Positions 55,960-64,000 of a DNA stretch of 64,000 nt are shown piece by piece. Made by a program: the position numbers and the translations under genes. The first letter of the stretch is position 1; each line of letters starts with the position of its first letter. The stretch comes from Brevundimonas lutea. Lineage in GTDB: Bacteria > Pseudomonadota > Alphaproteobacteria > Caulobacterales > Caulobacteraceae. Under the pieces are notes generated by a model, which saw only the letters and a program-made list of their open reading frames with translations, was not told the origin of the DNA and did not search any database. The DNA is taken from NCBI RefSeq assembly GCF_003704105.1, contig NZ_QUOQ01000002.1:372001-436000 (forward strand), written 5' to 3'.

Positions 55960-56722
55960 CGGCCCCTCCCACAAACTGCTGCGCCAGGGTGCGGTACCGG
56001 TCGATGAAGACCGTGCCCACCACGCCCAGCGACAGGGCGAAGACGGAAAGCCCCAGCAGAACGCTGAGCGGCGCCGAGGCGAAGAACACCTGGAACTGAG
56101 GCATGACCCGCGCCACCAGACCCGTCGCCAGGTTGAAGATCAGGGCGAACACCAGCACCGGCGCCGCCAGCTGAACCCCCAGCAGAAAGCTATCGCCGAC
56201 CACCCGCACGGCCAGGGTGGCGAAGTCATTGACGGCCAGGGGGGCGGAGGGGGCGATCACCTCATAGCTGCCGACCAGGCCGGCGATGAACAGGTGGTGG
56301 GTATTGGTGGCGAAGATCAGGGTCAGGCCCAGGATGGTCAGGAAGGCCGCGAGCGTCGATCCCGGCTGGGCCTGCATCGGATTGGCGGTCTGGGCGAACC
56401 CCAGGGTGGTCTGCAGGGACACGATCTCGCCGGCCACGGCCAGCGAGCTGAGCAGCATCCGCAGCATGACGCCGATGGCCAGGCCGGTCAGCACCTCGCG
56501 GATGACCCAGCCGACCATGCCGCCGACGGTCTCGGGAAGGCCCGGCAGCGCTCCGCCCACCACCGGCCACAGGACGAAGGACACCAGCAGCGCCAGCGAA
56601 AGGCGCACGCGGGGCGGGATGTAGGATTCGCCGATGCCCGGCAGGCTGAAGAAGATGGCGCCCATGCGGGCGAAGATCAGACCGCCCACCCAGACCTGAT
56701 CGGCGGTGGCGTAAGGCTCCAC
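55952..56722 (-). CDS. fliR: flagellar export protein FliR
   Basis: Membrane component of the flagellar type III export gate. 256 residues with six or so hydrophobic helices and family features RVRLSLALLVSFVLWP, GEIVSLQTTLGFAQTANP and ATNTHHLFIAGLVGSYEV. The start at 56722 is one base after the fliQ stop, and flhB begins inside its end. Middle gene of the operon. Confidence 0.95.
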   Translation of the reverse strand: MEPYATADQVWVGGLIFARMGAIFFSLPGIGESYIPPRVRLSLALLVSFVLWPVVGGALPGLPETVGGMVGWVIREVLTGLAIGVMLRMLLSSLAVAGEIVSLQTTLGFAQTANPMQAQPGSTLAAFLTILGLTLIFATNTHHLFIAGLVGSYEVIAPSAPLAVNDFATLAVRVVGDSFLLGVQLAAPVLVFALIFNLATGLVARVMPQFQVFFASAPLSVLLGLSVFALSLGVVGTVFIDRYRTLAQQFVGGAGG

Positions 56723-56723
56723 C

Positions 56724-56987
56724 CTACATGCCCGCGATGCGCGCGGTCATCTCCTGGAAGAAACCGCCCAGCAGCGCCCCCATCAGAGGCAGGAACAGCA
56801 GCAGGGAGACGAAGATGGCGATGATCTTGGGCGCGAAGATCAGGGTGGCTTCCTGGATCTGGGTCAGGGCCTGAAACAGGCCGATGACCACGCCGACGAC
56901 CAGGCCGACCAGCAGCACCGGCGCGCACAGCTGAATGGTCAGCCACAGGGCGTCGCGCCCCACGTCCAGCACTTCCGATCCGCTCAT
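56724..56987 (-). CDS. fliQ: flagellar export protein FliQ
   Basis: An 87-residue export-gate protein with two membrane helices: VLLVGLVVGVVIGLFQALTQIQEATL and the second ending GGFFQEMTARI, the normal FliQ form. The ATG at 56987 follows GAGGA and is preferred to an in-frame ATG at 57005. A CtrA-like box lies upstream, as expected for early flagellar genes in Caulobacter. Confidence 0.95.
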   Translation of the reverse strand: MSGSEVLDVGRDALWLTIQLCAPVLLVGLVVGVVIGLFQALTQIQEATLIFAPKIIAIFVSLLLFLPLMGALLGGFFQEMTARIAGM

Positions 56988-57037
56988 TCTGCCGTCCTCG
57001 AACACCTACGCTACCGGGCAGAAAATGCCGGGAGTAG

Positions 57038-57054
57038 GGTTAACGGGGGGCTAA
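57038..57054 (-). promoter_or_regulatory. CtrA-like box of the fliQ-fliR-flhB operon
   Basis: On the minus strand TTAG-N7-TTAACC, one mismatch from the CtrA site TTAA-N7-TTAAC, about 50 bases before the fliQ start. Early (class II) flagellar operons including fliQR are CtrA-controlled in Caulobacter, which fits. Confidence 0.7.
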
Positions 57055-57083
57055 TCCGGCGCGCCTGGCGGCTGTCGCCTGGC

Positions 57084-57439
57084 TCACTCCAGGAATGCGG
57101 GCAGATCCTCCGATGGGATGGCTCGCGTCGATGAGTCGGCCAAGTCCAGATCATGGCTCAGCACCAGCCGGACGTTCTCCCAGGTCGCGGCATCGCCAGA
57201 CGCCTCGCTGATGACCAGCCCCACGATCAGATCATTGGAGTCGTCCGGACAACTGGCGTCGACACGGACGACCTGACGGGATCGCTCCGATCGGGCCGCG
57301 CCCAGACGCAGGTCGGCGGCGGCGGTCAGGTCGGCGTGTCGGGCGCCGAAGGTGACGGCCAACCCGCCAGCCTCTTCCGTCGGCGGAGAAAATCCACCGG
57401 AAATTTGATCGGCGCCTCGAAGGCGAAGTCGTCGTACAT
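57084..57439 (-). pseudogene. small gene with apparent -1 frameshift at a T4 run
   Basis: The ATG at 57439 has a strong GGGAGGACAG site and opens MYDDFAFEAPIKFPV, but that frame soon stops. The frame that follows, FSPPTEEAGGLAVTFGARH up to the stop at 57084, reads as good coding sequence and has no start of its own except a TTG. One extra T in the TTTT run (57389-57392) would join them into a 118-residue protein. It may be a real loss, a slip-dependent gene or a base-calling error. Function unknown; unrelated to fliQ in frame. Confidence 0.55.
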
Positions 57440-57529
57440 GAACTGTCCTCCCGCGTGCGGACACGCTAGCGGGCTCGCGCATGACGCGTGATCCCGACCG
57501 ATGACGATCGCATGAGGCGAGTGACGGCC

Positions 57530-57910
57530 TTAGGCCGCCATGCGGTTCCAGACGGCCTTGTCGGCGGCGACGGCATCCAGGCGGCCGCGCTCGTCGCGGC
57601 GGTGGAGCTGCTGCATCGCCGTCTGGGGCAGGGCGCAGAAGCGCGGCTCGACCAGATCGGCAGGGCAGCCGGCCTCGGGCGCGGCGAACAGGGCGGCGTT
57701 GACGTCGGGCGAGCGGGCGGCGATCAGCCACGCCAGCCGGCGGGCGCGCTCCGGGTCGTTGCGGTGAAGCATGGGGTCTTCCGAAAACAGCTCACAACCC
57801 AGCTCGACGACATAGTCGAGGCCCAGGCGCTCGAACCGGCGCGCGTCGACGGCCGAGACCGGGCAGGTCTGGTCCAGATCGAACACCACGTCGTTGAGCA
57901 GGAACAGCAT
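57530..57910 (-). CDS. conserved hypothetical protein
   Basis: Not recognised. 126 residues with no signal peptide: FLLNDVVFDLDQTCPVSAVDARRF at the N-terminus, then a helical acidic core and a Cys in EAGCPADLVEPRFCALPQ. Length, base use and the clean start suggest a real gene. It stands between the frameshifted gene and DUF1491, all on the minus strand. No function proposed. Confidence 0.7.
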   Translation of the reverse strand: MLFLLNDVVFDLDQTCPVSAVDARRFERLGLDYVVELGCELFSEDPMLHRNDPERARRLAWLIAARSPDVNAALFAAPEAGCPADLVEPRFCALPQTAMQQLHRRDERGRLDAVAADKAVWNRMAA

Positions 57911-58044
57911 CGGGTACGCCCTTCAGGTGCGGACCCTTCTGGCCCGTATCGACACCCTAGGCCGCCCACGCTTTTCGCCCCGTTCACGAACGCGGTTAAG
58001 CGTTTGCGACTGAAAGACTGACGGAATCTTGACGCGCCGCCCGG

Positions 58045-58362
58045 TCAGATCTCGACGAAGCTGCGGCCCTCGCGGTCCTCGATCTCGACGACCCAGAGGT
58101 CGGGGTCATAGCGGCGCTGGCGATCGACATAGGCGTCGAGCTCGCTCTCGAACTCGCTCTCGATCGGCTGGATCCAGCGGCGTTCGCCATCCATCCCGAA
58201 GGCTTCACTATAAAGCCGGGCGCGGCGCGTGGAGGTGTCGTAGGCCTTGACGATCACGGCTCCGCCTCGTGCGTCGCCGCGCTTGACCACGGTGGCGAAG
58301 GCCCCGCCGATCTCGGCCCGGCGGATGAGGCCGGCCACCCAAACATCGCTCGAGATTTCCAT
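58045..58362 (-). CDS. DUF1491 family protein
   Basis: A 105-residue protein of DUF1491, known only from alphaproteobacteria. It shows SDVWVAGLIRRAEIGGAFATVVKRGDARGG and the C-terminal DPDLWVVEIEDREGRSFV typical of the family. Function unknown. The ATG at 58362 is preferred to an upstream one that adds nine extra residues. The 134 bases between it and the previous gene show nothing. Confidence 0.85.
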   Translation of the reverse strand: MEISSDVWVAGLIRRAEIGGAFATVVKRGDARGGAVIVKAYDTSTRRARLYSEAFGMDGERRWIQPIESEFESELDAYVDRQRRYDPDLWVVEIEDREGRSFVEI

Positions 58363-58444
58363 GGCGCGGGCGTCTCCGGCGTCAATCAACGGTTCACCAC
58401 ATCCGGAAACCGCGTCTTCGCAAGGCCGCGCTTAGCATGGAGCC

Positions 58445-59323
58445 ATGATCGGACGCATCCCCGACCCGTTGAAGGCGGCCCTGGGCCTCATGCTGGCCTT
58501 CGCCTGCATGATCGCCGGCGCGGCGCGCGCGGCGCCGACCGATGGCGTCTATGAGCGCGCGCTGCTGTTGGAAGCCGACCGGCGCTGCGGTCTGTTCTCG
58601 GAGGACACGCGCGGGGCCCTGCAGGTCTCGGCGGCTCAGTCCCGTTCCGCCGCCGCGCGAGCCGGAGTGTCGCGGACCGACCTGGAGGCCGCCGCCCTGC
58701 GTGGACGCACACGGGCCCGAACCACGGCCTGCGATTCCGCCGACCTGGCTCAGGTCGTCGACCGGGTGCGTCAGGCCTATTCCGGCTGGCGCGACCGCTC
58801 CCGCATGACGTTCGAGGCCGGCGCCCGCCAATGGCGCGCCGATCGGGTGCGGCAGGAGCGGCCCACCTGGCGGCTTGCCCAGGACGGCCGGGTCGGCGCG
58901 TCGCCGGTGACTGTGGGATATGCCGCCGCCGGGACCGAACCCTTGAGCTTCAGCGCCGTGGTGGCCTTCCACGGCAAGTCTCGCCCCTATGCGGCGCGGG
59001 TGGTGACGCGCGACCCGGCGCGGGCCCGCTCTCCGCACCTGCCCACGGTCCAGGCCTCGATCCTGCCCCTGCCGCCGCGGACCGCCCGGCGCTTCGTCTG
59101 GGCCACCGAGACGGGCCGCGCCGAGGCGTCCCTGGCGCCGGCCGGCCGGTCGGCCGAGGTCTGGCGTTTCCCCGAAAGCGCCGCCGCCGCCATCGCCGAG
59201 CTGGATCCGCGCGAGACCTTCACGGTCGAGTTCCTGTTCCGCGACGACAGCGTGCTGAGGGTCCGCTACCAGGCGGGCGACTTCGCCGCCGCGCGGGCTT
59301 TCGTGTCGATGGGGCCGCTGTAG
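58445..59323 (+). CDS. secreted protein of unknown function
   Basis: A 292-residue protein with an N-terminal signal peptide ending GAARAA. The first half is helical with two cysteines (ADRRCGLFSED, TTACDSAD), the second half rich in beta strands (PLSFSAVVAFHGK, RFVWATETGRAEASL). No known domain. It lies head to head with DUF1491 (83-base gap) and ends close to the convergent divJ-like gene. Function not inferred. Confidence 0.72.
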   Translation: MIGRIPDPLKAALGLMLAFACMIAGAARAAPTDGVYERALLLEADRRCGLFSEDTRGALQVSAAQSRSAAARAGVSRTDLEAAALRGRTRARTTACDSADLAQVVDRVRQAYSGWRDRSRMTFEAGARQWRADRVRQERPTWRLAQDGRVGASPVTVGYAAAGTEPLSFSAVVAFHGKSRPYAARVVTRDPARARSPHLPTVQASILPLPPRTARRFVWATETGRAEASLAPAGRSAEVWRFPESAAAAIAELDPRETFTVEFLFRDDSVLRVRYQAGDFAAARAFVSMGPL

Positions 59324-59327
59324 GCGA

Positions 59328-61022
59328 TCAGTCGGCGACCGCCGGCCCGCTCTCTACCACCGGCAAACGCACCAGAATGGCCGTGCCGTGATCGAGGCGG
59401 CTATCGACGGTCATGCGGCCCTGATGCAGTTCGGCGAGAGACCGGACCAGGGATAGGCCGAGGCCGGTCCCCAGCGCCTTCTGTCCGGCCGACCCCGCCT
59501 GTTCGAACGGCTTGCCGATCCGGTCCAGATCGCCCGGCGCGATGCCGACGCCGGTGTCGGCGACCAGCAGCTCCAGCTCATGATCGACGGCTTCGAGCCG
59601 CAGGGTCACGGCGCCGCCCTCCGGGGTGAACTTCACGGCGTTGGACAAGAGGTTCAGCGCGATCTGCTTCAGCGCGCGGCGGTCGGCCAACACCTCAATG
59701 GCCTGGTCGGCGACCGTGGCGACGATGGTGATCGACTTCTGGGCGGCGGCCAGCTGGACCAGATCCAGCGCCGCGCGGACCGGCTCACGGGCGTCGAATC
59801 GCTCAGGGCTGAGCTCGAACCGGTCGGCCTCGATCTTGGACACGTCCAGCACGTCGTTGATCAGGTCCAGCAAATGACCACCGGCCTGGTGAATCGAGTC
59901 GGCGTACTCGGCGTAACGGTCGGGCAGGGGGCCGAACAGGCGTTTGCGCATGATGTCCGAGAAGCCCAGCACCGCGTTCAGCGGGGTGCGCAGCTCGTGC
60001 GACATGGAGGCGATGAAGCGGGTCTTGCCGGCGGACTGGTCCTCGGCGGCCTGGCGCGCGGCGTCCAGCCGTGCCTCGCGGGCGCGCTGGGGGCTGGCGT
60101 CCCACAGCTGGGCGATCAGCCGGCCGTCGTGGGGGCGGATAACGGCGGCGACGCGGCGGTTGGGCGCGGTGCGCGGGGTGAACACGACCTGCACCTCCTC
60201 CCCGGCGTTGGCGCGATCCAGGGCGGACTGGACCAGCGGCCGGTCGGCGGCTTCGGCGGTGTCGGCGAGACCCTCTCCGAACAAGGCGTCGGCGGTGACC
60301 CCGGGCGGGGGCGAGCCGAAGGCGGTGCGGGCGCGACCCGAGGCGGACATGACGACCGACAGGCCCGGCAAATCGGCCAGCAGGGCGCGGGCGTCGTCCT
60401 CGCCCAGTTCTTGGGCGACGTGATCCTGGCCGCCCCCGCTCCAGGCCAGGGCGATGGCGGCGGCGCCCGCGATCAGCAGGATCAGGGTGGTGACGGCCGA
60501 AAGCGTCGGCGCCGGCGCGCCGACACCGATAGCCAGGGCCGAAATCAGGCCGGTCGCGGCCGCCAGACCCGAGGCCAGGGCGCCGCCCAGCGGCAGGATC
60601 GGCGAGGCGGATCGCCCCTCCGGCGCGGCCAGGGCCATCCCGGCGAACAGGGGCAGGAAGACCAGGGCCGGGACCGGGCCAGACAGGCCGCCGGTCATGG
60701 CCGCCGCCGCCACTCCGGCCAGGGCGAAGGCCAGCAACATCAGGCGTCGGGCGGTGACGGTGGAATTCAGCGCCAGCCAGACGCCGGCCAGGCCCGGCAG
60801 GGTCTGGAGCAGCAGGGCCGGGACCACGGACGGCTCGATCCGGTCGGCCTCAAGCCAGCCGGCCGTCAGGGCCGACAGACCCAAGGCGGCGGCGACCGCC
60901 AGCCCCCAGACGGCGACCAGGGGCGCGGTCTCGGCGCGCGCCTCGACCGCCTCGCCGTCGAGGCTGGGCAACTGGTTCAAGGGGGCGAAGCGACGCTTGA
61001 TCACCCGGCGGGGGCCCTCCAT
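59328..61022 (-). CDS. divJ: DivJ-like sensor histidine kinase
   Basis: A 564-residue membrane kinase. The N-terminal 200 residues form about six membrane helices, followed by a PAS-like region, a HisKA domain with H342 in ASMSHELRTPLNAVLGFSDIM, and an ATPase domain (NLLSNAVKFTPEGG, DTGVGIAPGD, GTGLGLSLV). In Caulobacter, DivJ has the same layout with phosphoacceptor H338 and sits near fliQR-cckA. DivJ phosphorylates DivK at the stalked pole. The name is likely but not proven. Confidence 0.68.
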   Translation of the reverse strand: MEGPRRVIKRRFAPLNQLPSLDGEAVEARAETAPLVAVWGLAVAAALGLSALTAGWLEADRIEPSVVPALLLQTLPGLAGVWLALNSTVTARRLMLLAFALAGVAAAAMTGGLSGPVPALVFLPLFAGMALAAPEGRSASPILPLGGALASGLAAATGLISALAIGVGAPAPTLSAVTTLILLIAGAAAIALAWSGGGQDHVAQELGEDDARALLADLPGLSVVMSASGRARTAFGSPPPGVTADALFGEGLADTAEAADRPLVQSALDRANAGEEVQVVFTPRTAPNRRVAAVIRPHDGRLIAQLWDASPQRAREARLDAARQAAEDQSAGKTRFIASMSHELRTPLNAVLGFSDIMRKRLFGPLPDRYAEYADSIHQAGGHLLDLINDVLDVSKIEADRFELSPERFDAREPVRAALDLVQLAAAQKSITIVATVADQAIEVLADRRALKQIALNLLSNAVKFTPEGGAVTLRLEAVDHELELLVADTGVGIAPGDLDRIGKPFEQAGSAGQKALGTGLGLSLVRSLAELHQGRMTVDSRLDHGTAILVRLPVVESGPAVAD

Positions 61023-61224
61023 CGGCCCGGAATCAGGCGCATAGGCCCGGTTTGGAGGCTGAGGCTAGTCGGATGACCGCCCGACAGCGACCCCGTTCGC
61101 GCCGCAGGGGAACGAGGAGGCCAGGAGGATGATGGCGTGTCGCGGTCGGCGCAGAGTCCAGTTTGTCCAGTCTGTCCAGTTCGCCGGGTTTGCCCCGGAT
61201 CGCCGCGCGGCCTATCTGCCCGTC

Positions 61225-61656
61225 ATGACGACCCCGCCCTCCATAGACGCCGTGCTCACCGACTTGGTCGAGGAATTCGATCTGCTGGGCGATTGGGAGA
61301 GCCGGATCGAATATGTCATCGAACTGGGCAAGGAACTGGCGCCCCTGCCGGAGGTCGACCGGATCGACCCGAACAAGGTGCCGGGTTGCGCCGCCCAGGT
61401 CTGGCTGGCGATCCGCCGCGACGGGCCGCGCCTGAGCTTCCTCGCGGACTCCGACAGCGCCCTGTCCAAGGGCAATATCGCGCTGTTGCTCAGGCTGTAC
61501 TCGGGGCGGGAGCCGGACGAGATCCTCAGCTTCGACGCCCGCGCCGCGCTGGACCGGCTGGGACTGCCCCAGGCCCTGACCCGCCAGCGGGCCAACGGCC
61601 TGAACGCCATGGTCGGCCGCATCCGCGAAGCCGCGCTGGCGGTCGAGGCGGGGTAA
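61225..61656 (+). CDS. sufE: SufE-family cysteine desulfurase helper
   Basis: SufE takes sulfur from SufS and passes it to the SufBCD scaffold for iron-sulfur cluster building. 143 residues with the family start DLLGDWESRIEYVIELGKEL and the catalytic Cys in NKVPGCAAQVW. The open frame extends upstream, but the conserved part begins at the ATG at 61225. Divergent from the DivJ-like gene. Other suf genes are not in the window. Confidence 0.92.
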   Translation: MTTPPSIDAVLTDLVEEFDLLGDWESRIEYVIELGKELAPLPEVDRIDPNKVPGCAAQVWLAIRRDGPRLSFLADSDSALSKGNIALLLRLYSGREPDEILSFDARAALDRLGLPQALTRQRANGLNAMVGRIREAALAVEAG

Positions 61657-61703
61657 CGTAATCCTCCCATGACGCGCAGCGTCGGGGGAGGAAGCGTAAT
61701 TCA

Positions 61704-62420
61704 TCACGCCCCATAGTGCCGGGCCAGCTGGGCCAGACCTTCCCGCAGCACGAGCTTGCCTTCGCGGCGGCGCACGCCGAGGTCGTTCTCGGCCAGCTGG
61801 AGCGAGGAGCCGTTCACGCAGACCGCCTCGACCATTGGACGAAACAGCGGATCGACGGCGGCCAGAGCGCGGGCCACGCGGCGGGCTGCTGCGATGTGGG
61901 TCGGATGGCGGGCGTAGCCGCGGCCGCCACCCGATCCTGTGCGCGGCAGGGCGTCGTGGTTGGCGGTCAGGCGCTGGCCCAGGCTGGCCAGCTCGGCGTC
62001 CGCGCGCAGGCGCTCTCCCGCCGCCGCCTGCAGCGGATTGAGCCACGGCTGGCCATCCAGATCGCGCCGGCGGGCCAGCCAGGCGATCGGCGACTGGGTC
62101 AGGTTGGCCCCCAAAGGCAGCCAGCGACCGTCTGGCGTCATGACCTGGCGGCGGCCCTGAATCATGCCTGGTCTTCCGGGTTCGGGCGTGGGCCCGTCGG
62201 ACGGGCCTGGGCGGGCGCGCCATGCGCGGGCGGACTGGACGATCAGTCCCGGCTCGGCGGCGAGGGCGCGGAAGGTGACCTCGTCGAACTCCAAGACAGG
62301 CCGACGCCGCCGGTCGGGGTTGAGCCTGAGCGCATAGGGCGGCTCGGCGTCGAGACGTTGCTCGACCCAGGCTCCGGGGCGCAACAGCAAGCGCCGGGCG
62401 CGGTCGTCGAGATTTGTCAT
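61704..62420 (-). CDS. DUF6456 domain protein
   Basis: About 238 residues. The C-terminal half contains the DUF6456 pattern of alphaproteobacteria (LARRRDLDGQPWLNPLQAAAGERLRAD, then HIAAARRVARALAAVDP), likely a helical DNA- or protein-binding domain. The N-terminus is Arg/Pro-rich. It starts at the ATG at 62420 inside the last codons of the HdaB-like gene (4-base overlap), so the two are cotranscribed and may act together. Function unknown. Confidence 0.75.
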   Translation of the reverse strand: MTNLDDRARRLLLRPGAWVEQRLDAEPPYALRLNPDRRRRPVLEFDEVTFRALAAEPGLIVQSARAWRARPGPSDGPTPEPGRPGMIQGRRQVMTPDGRWLPLGANLTQSPIAWLARRRDLDGQPWLNPLQAAAGERLRADAELASLGQRLTANHDALPRTGSGGGRGYARHPTHIAAARRVARALAAVDPLFRPMVEAVCVNGSSLQLAENDLGVRRREGKLVLREGLAQLARHYGA

Positions 62421-62773
62421 CGACCCGGTCCCTCGATCAGAGCCAGCGCTTCCTCCAGCCGGGACATGACGGCGTCGAAGGCGGGATCGTCGCGGCGGTC
62501 CTCGATCCAGCGGCTGGCCAGACCGACCGTGGAGCGGTCGCAACCCATCGCTCGCGCCACCCGGTGCAGCGGCCAGTCGAAGGTGATCCGCGCCAGATAG
62601 ATGGCCGCCCGCCGCGCCACGCAGGCCGGTCCGTCGCAGCGCCGGGCGCGGACAAGCGTGTCGCGCGACACGTCGAAGCTCAGGGCGGTGAGTGTCAGTA
62701 TGGCCGCCGCCCGCTCGCGGTCGCGCCTGAGCGTCACGCCCCAGGGTTCGAAGGGCTTTGCGGCTGTGTCCAT
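62417..62773 (-). CDS. hdaB: HdaB-like protein with DnaA domain IV-like helix-turn-helix
   Basis: A 118-residue protein resembling the DnaA C-terminal DNA-binding domain IV: RRAAIYLARITFDWPLHRVARAMGCDRSTVGLA, in which DRSTV stands in for the DnaA signature DHSTV. It lacks all other DnaA domains. HdaB of Caulobacter, about this size, is a known DnaA domain IV-like protein that counters Hda to promote replication initiation. The homology is likely from pattern and length. A TATAAT with a GANTC site lies upstream. Confidence 0.65.
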   Translation of the reverse strand: MDTAAKPFEPWGVTLRRDRERAAAILTLTALSFDVSRDTLVRARRCDGPACVARRAAIYLARITFDWPLHRVARAMGCDRSTVGLASRWIEDRRDDPAFDAVMSRLEEALALIEGPGR

Positions 62774-62840
62774 AATGATCCTCGGCTGTCGCTGGAGCCG
62801 AAGATTATCGCGGCCCTCCCATGTGGAGGATTATATTCCT

Positions 62841-62858
62841 ATTATAGGCGACGGAATC
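62841..62858 (-). promoter_or_regulatory. candidate promoter of the HdaB-like gene with GANTC site
   Basis: On the minus strand a perfect TATAAT (62841-62846), 68 bases before the start, has a GATTC site (62854-62858) in the -10/-35 spacer. CcrM methylates GANTC, and GcrA acts at promoters with such sites. No good -35 was seen. The rest of the 197-base gap holds nothing clear. Confidence 0.45.
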
Positions 62859-62970
62859 GGTCGTAGGGGTTGCCGGGGCGGTGCGTGGGTGGGCGCTGAT
62901 GAGGGAATAGGCGGATTGCCGAAGGCGCCTGAGCGGGTGGATGATCCCTCCGTCTCAGGGAGCCCCGGAC

Positions 62971-63528
62971 ATGAGCGAAACCCATCTCGATCTCGACAGC
63001 CTCTCCAGGCGCTGGCTCGACAAGGCGGCGGGGGAGCTGCCGCCGCTGGAGAAACAGGCGCTGGGCCATGCGGCTCGGCGTCGGCCGGTGTCCCGGGACA
63101 TCAACCGGGCCTATGACGACAAGGCGTCCCTGGGCGAGCGGCTGGCCGACCGGGTGGCGGCGTTCGGCGGATCATGGACCTTCATCGGCCTGTTCGGGGT
63201 GTTCCTGGCGGTTTGGACCGCGCTGAATCTGATCCTGGGGCGAGGCGCGTTCGACCCCTATCCCTTCATCTTCCTGAACCTGATGCTGTCCATGGTGGCG
63301 GCTCTGCAGGCGCCGGTGATCATGATGAGCCAGAACCGCCAGGCGGCGAAGGATCGGCTGGACGCGGCCAACGACTATCAGGTCAATCTCAAGGCCGAAA
63401 TTGAGATCATGGCCCTGCACGACAAGCTGGAGATGATCCGCAACGAGCAGCTTCAATCCATCATCGAGCGCCAGAACGAGCAACTGGAGCTGATGCGGCG
63501 GATGCTGGACGAGCGAACGGCCCGCTGA
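62971..63528 (+). CDS. DUF1003 family membrane protein
   Basis: A 185-residue protein with two membrane helices near residues 68-90 and 100-120 (GLFGVFLAVWTALNLILG, FIFLNLMLSMVAALQAPVIMM) and the family motif MMSQNRQAAKDRLDA, followed by a helical end ELMRRMLDERTAR. DUF1003 members are of unknown function. The ATG at 62971 is preferred over an upstream in-frame ATG because the extra ten residues are not conserved-looking. Convergent with sodC. Confidence 0.9.
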   Translation: MSETHLDLDSLSRRWLDKAAGELPPLEKQALGHAARRRPVSRDINRAYDDKASLGERLADRVAAFGGSWTFIGLFGVFLAVWTALNLILGRGAFDPYPFIFLNLMLSMVAALQAPVIMMSQNRQAAKDRLDAANDYQVNLKAEIEIMALHDKLEMIRNEQLQSIIERQNEQLELMRRMLDERTAR

Positions 63529-63567
63529 GGGGTCAGCGGGCCGTCGCGGTCGGTTCGTAAGTGCGGA

Positions 63568-64000
63568 TCAGCCGGCCGCGATGACGCCGCAGGCGACGCG
63601 GTCGCCGGCCCCGCCGATGGGCTGGCTCTGATAGTCGTCGGCATTGGCGTGGATGACGATGGCCGAACCGTCGCCGTCCAGCAGGTGCACGCCGGGACCG
63701 GCGTCGGCCAGACGGGCGAAGGGAGTGAAGATCTCGGCCATGGCGCGGCCGTCCTGGCCGGCCCAGATGTTGGGCAGGTCGCCGCTGTCGTCGGCGTCGG
63801 CGTTCAGCAGGCCGTGGGTCGGGGCGTCCTCGCCCATGTGGATGTGGCCGCCGGCGCTCTCGAAGGCCGGACCGTCACAGGTGCCGACCTGGTGCAGGTG
63901 AATGCCGTGCCAGCCGGGGGTGAGGCCCGTCGCCTCGACGGTCATGACCAGACCCTGAGACCCCTGACGGATGTTGACGCTGCCCGCGTCGCCGCCCTCG
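63568..64000 (-). CDS. sodC: Cu/Zn superoxide dismutase, partial
   Basis: SodC removes superoxide in the periplasm. The visible C-terminal 144 residues carry the metal-site pattern GWHGIHLHQVGTCDGPAF, SAGGHIHMGEDAPTHG, and the late AIVIHANADDY and RVACGVIAAG with the disulfide Cys. The frame stays open to the window edge, so the N-terminus and signal peptide lie beyond it. An inner ATG at 63945 is not the start. Confidence 0.9.
   Translation of the reverse strand, partial: EGGDAGSVNIRQGSQGLVMTVEATGLTPGWHGIHLHQVGTCDGPAFESAGGHIHMGEDAPTHGLLNADADDSGDLPNIWAGQDGRAMAEIFTPFARLADAGPGVHLLDGDGSAIVIHANADDYQSQPIGGAGDRVACGVIAAG

Overview
This 64 kb window is a GC-rich, densely coded piece of an alphaproteobacterial chromosome, most likely order Caulobacterales and close to Brevundimonas or Caulobacter. 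The main reasons are the fliQ-fliR-flhB-cckA neighbourhood, a DivJ-like kinase whose phosphoacceptor (H342) nearly matches the family position, short alphaproteobacterial flagellins next to FlaG-like and FlaEY-like genes, a CtrA-type box, LexA boxes of the GTTC-N7-GTTC type, and a DnaA domain IV-like protein resembling HdaB. No rRNA, CRISPR array, insertion sequence or integrase was seen. tRNA-Thr(CGU) and tRNA-Gly(GCC) are present.

Layout. 1-9 kb: tsaD divergent from hemC-hemD, tRNA-Thr, a NeuD-type acyltransferase, a GH16 glucanase, bioY, an IPTL-CTERM surface protein, metK behind a long palindrome, an epoxide-hydrolase-like enzyme and an EamA transporter. 9-12.7 kb: both methylmalonyl-CoA mutase subunits. 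12.8-15.7 kb: an isolated phage-like cassette with a DUF2793 tail-fibre protein, a holin-like protein, an M15 endolysin and overlapping inner and outer spanins, but no capsid or replication genes. 15.8-21.1 kb: two flagellins, FlaG and a FlaEY-like protein. 21-34.8 kb: ssb with a LexA box, dapB, dnaJ-dnaK, alkB, rsmI-yraN, a SirB1-like protein, and an Mla/MCE lipid transport operon.

34.9-41.5 kb: a LexA-box-controlled pair (radical SAM protein plus UdgX), then a phenylalanine-pathway block with a prephenate dehydratase lacking its ACT domain, a Phe/Tyr-rich leader peptide and a chorismate mutase, then priA. 41.5-48.2 kb: a short transaldolase, DUF484, xerC, two related two-lobed aspartyl proteases, lpdA and a lone receiver protein. 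48.2-52.7 kb: a TonB-dependent receptor, tRNA-Gly, a ferredoxin-NADP reductase and a second chorismate mutase. 52.7-62.8 kb: cell-cycle and flagellar export genes (cckA, flhB, fliR, fliQ, a DivJ-like kinase, sufE, an HdaB-like gene). The end holds DUF1003 and a partial sodC.

How the parts connect. CckA and DivJ are known to feed the CtrA phosphorelay, and a CtrA-like box lies in front of fliQ, so signal input and one output sit together. The most novel-looking signals are the Phe/Tyr attenuator in front of chorismate mutase, the orphan lysis and tail-fibre cassette, and the SOS-controlled radical SAM-UdgX pair. All functional statements rest on reading motifs by eye; no database search was run.
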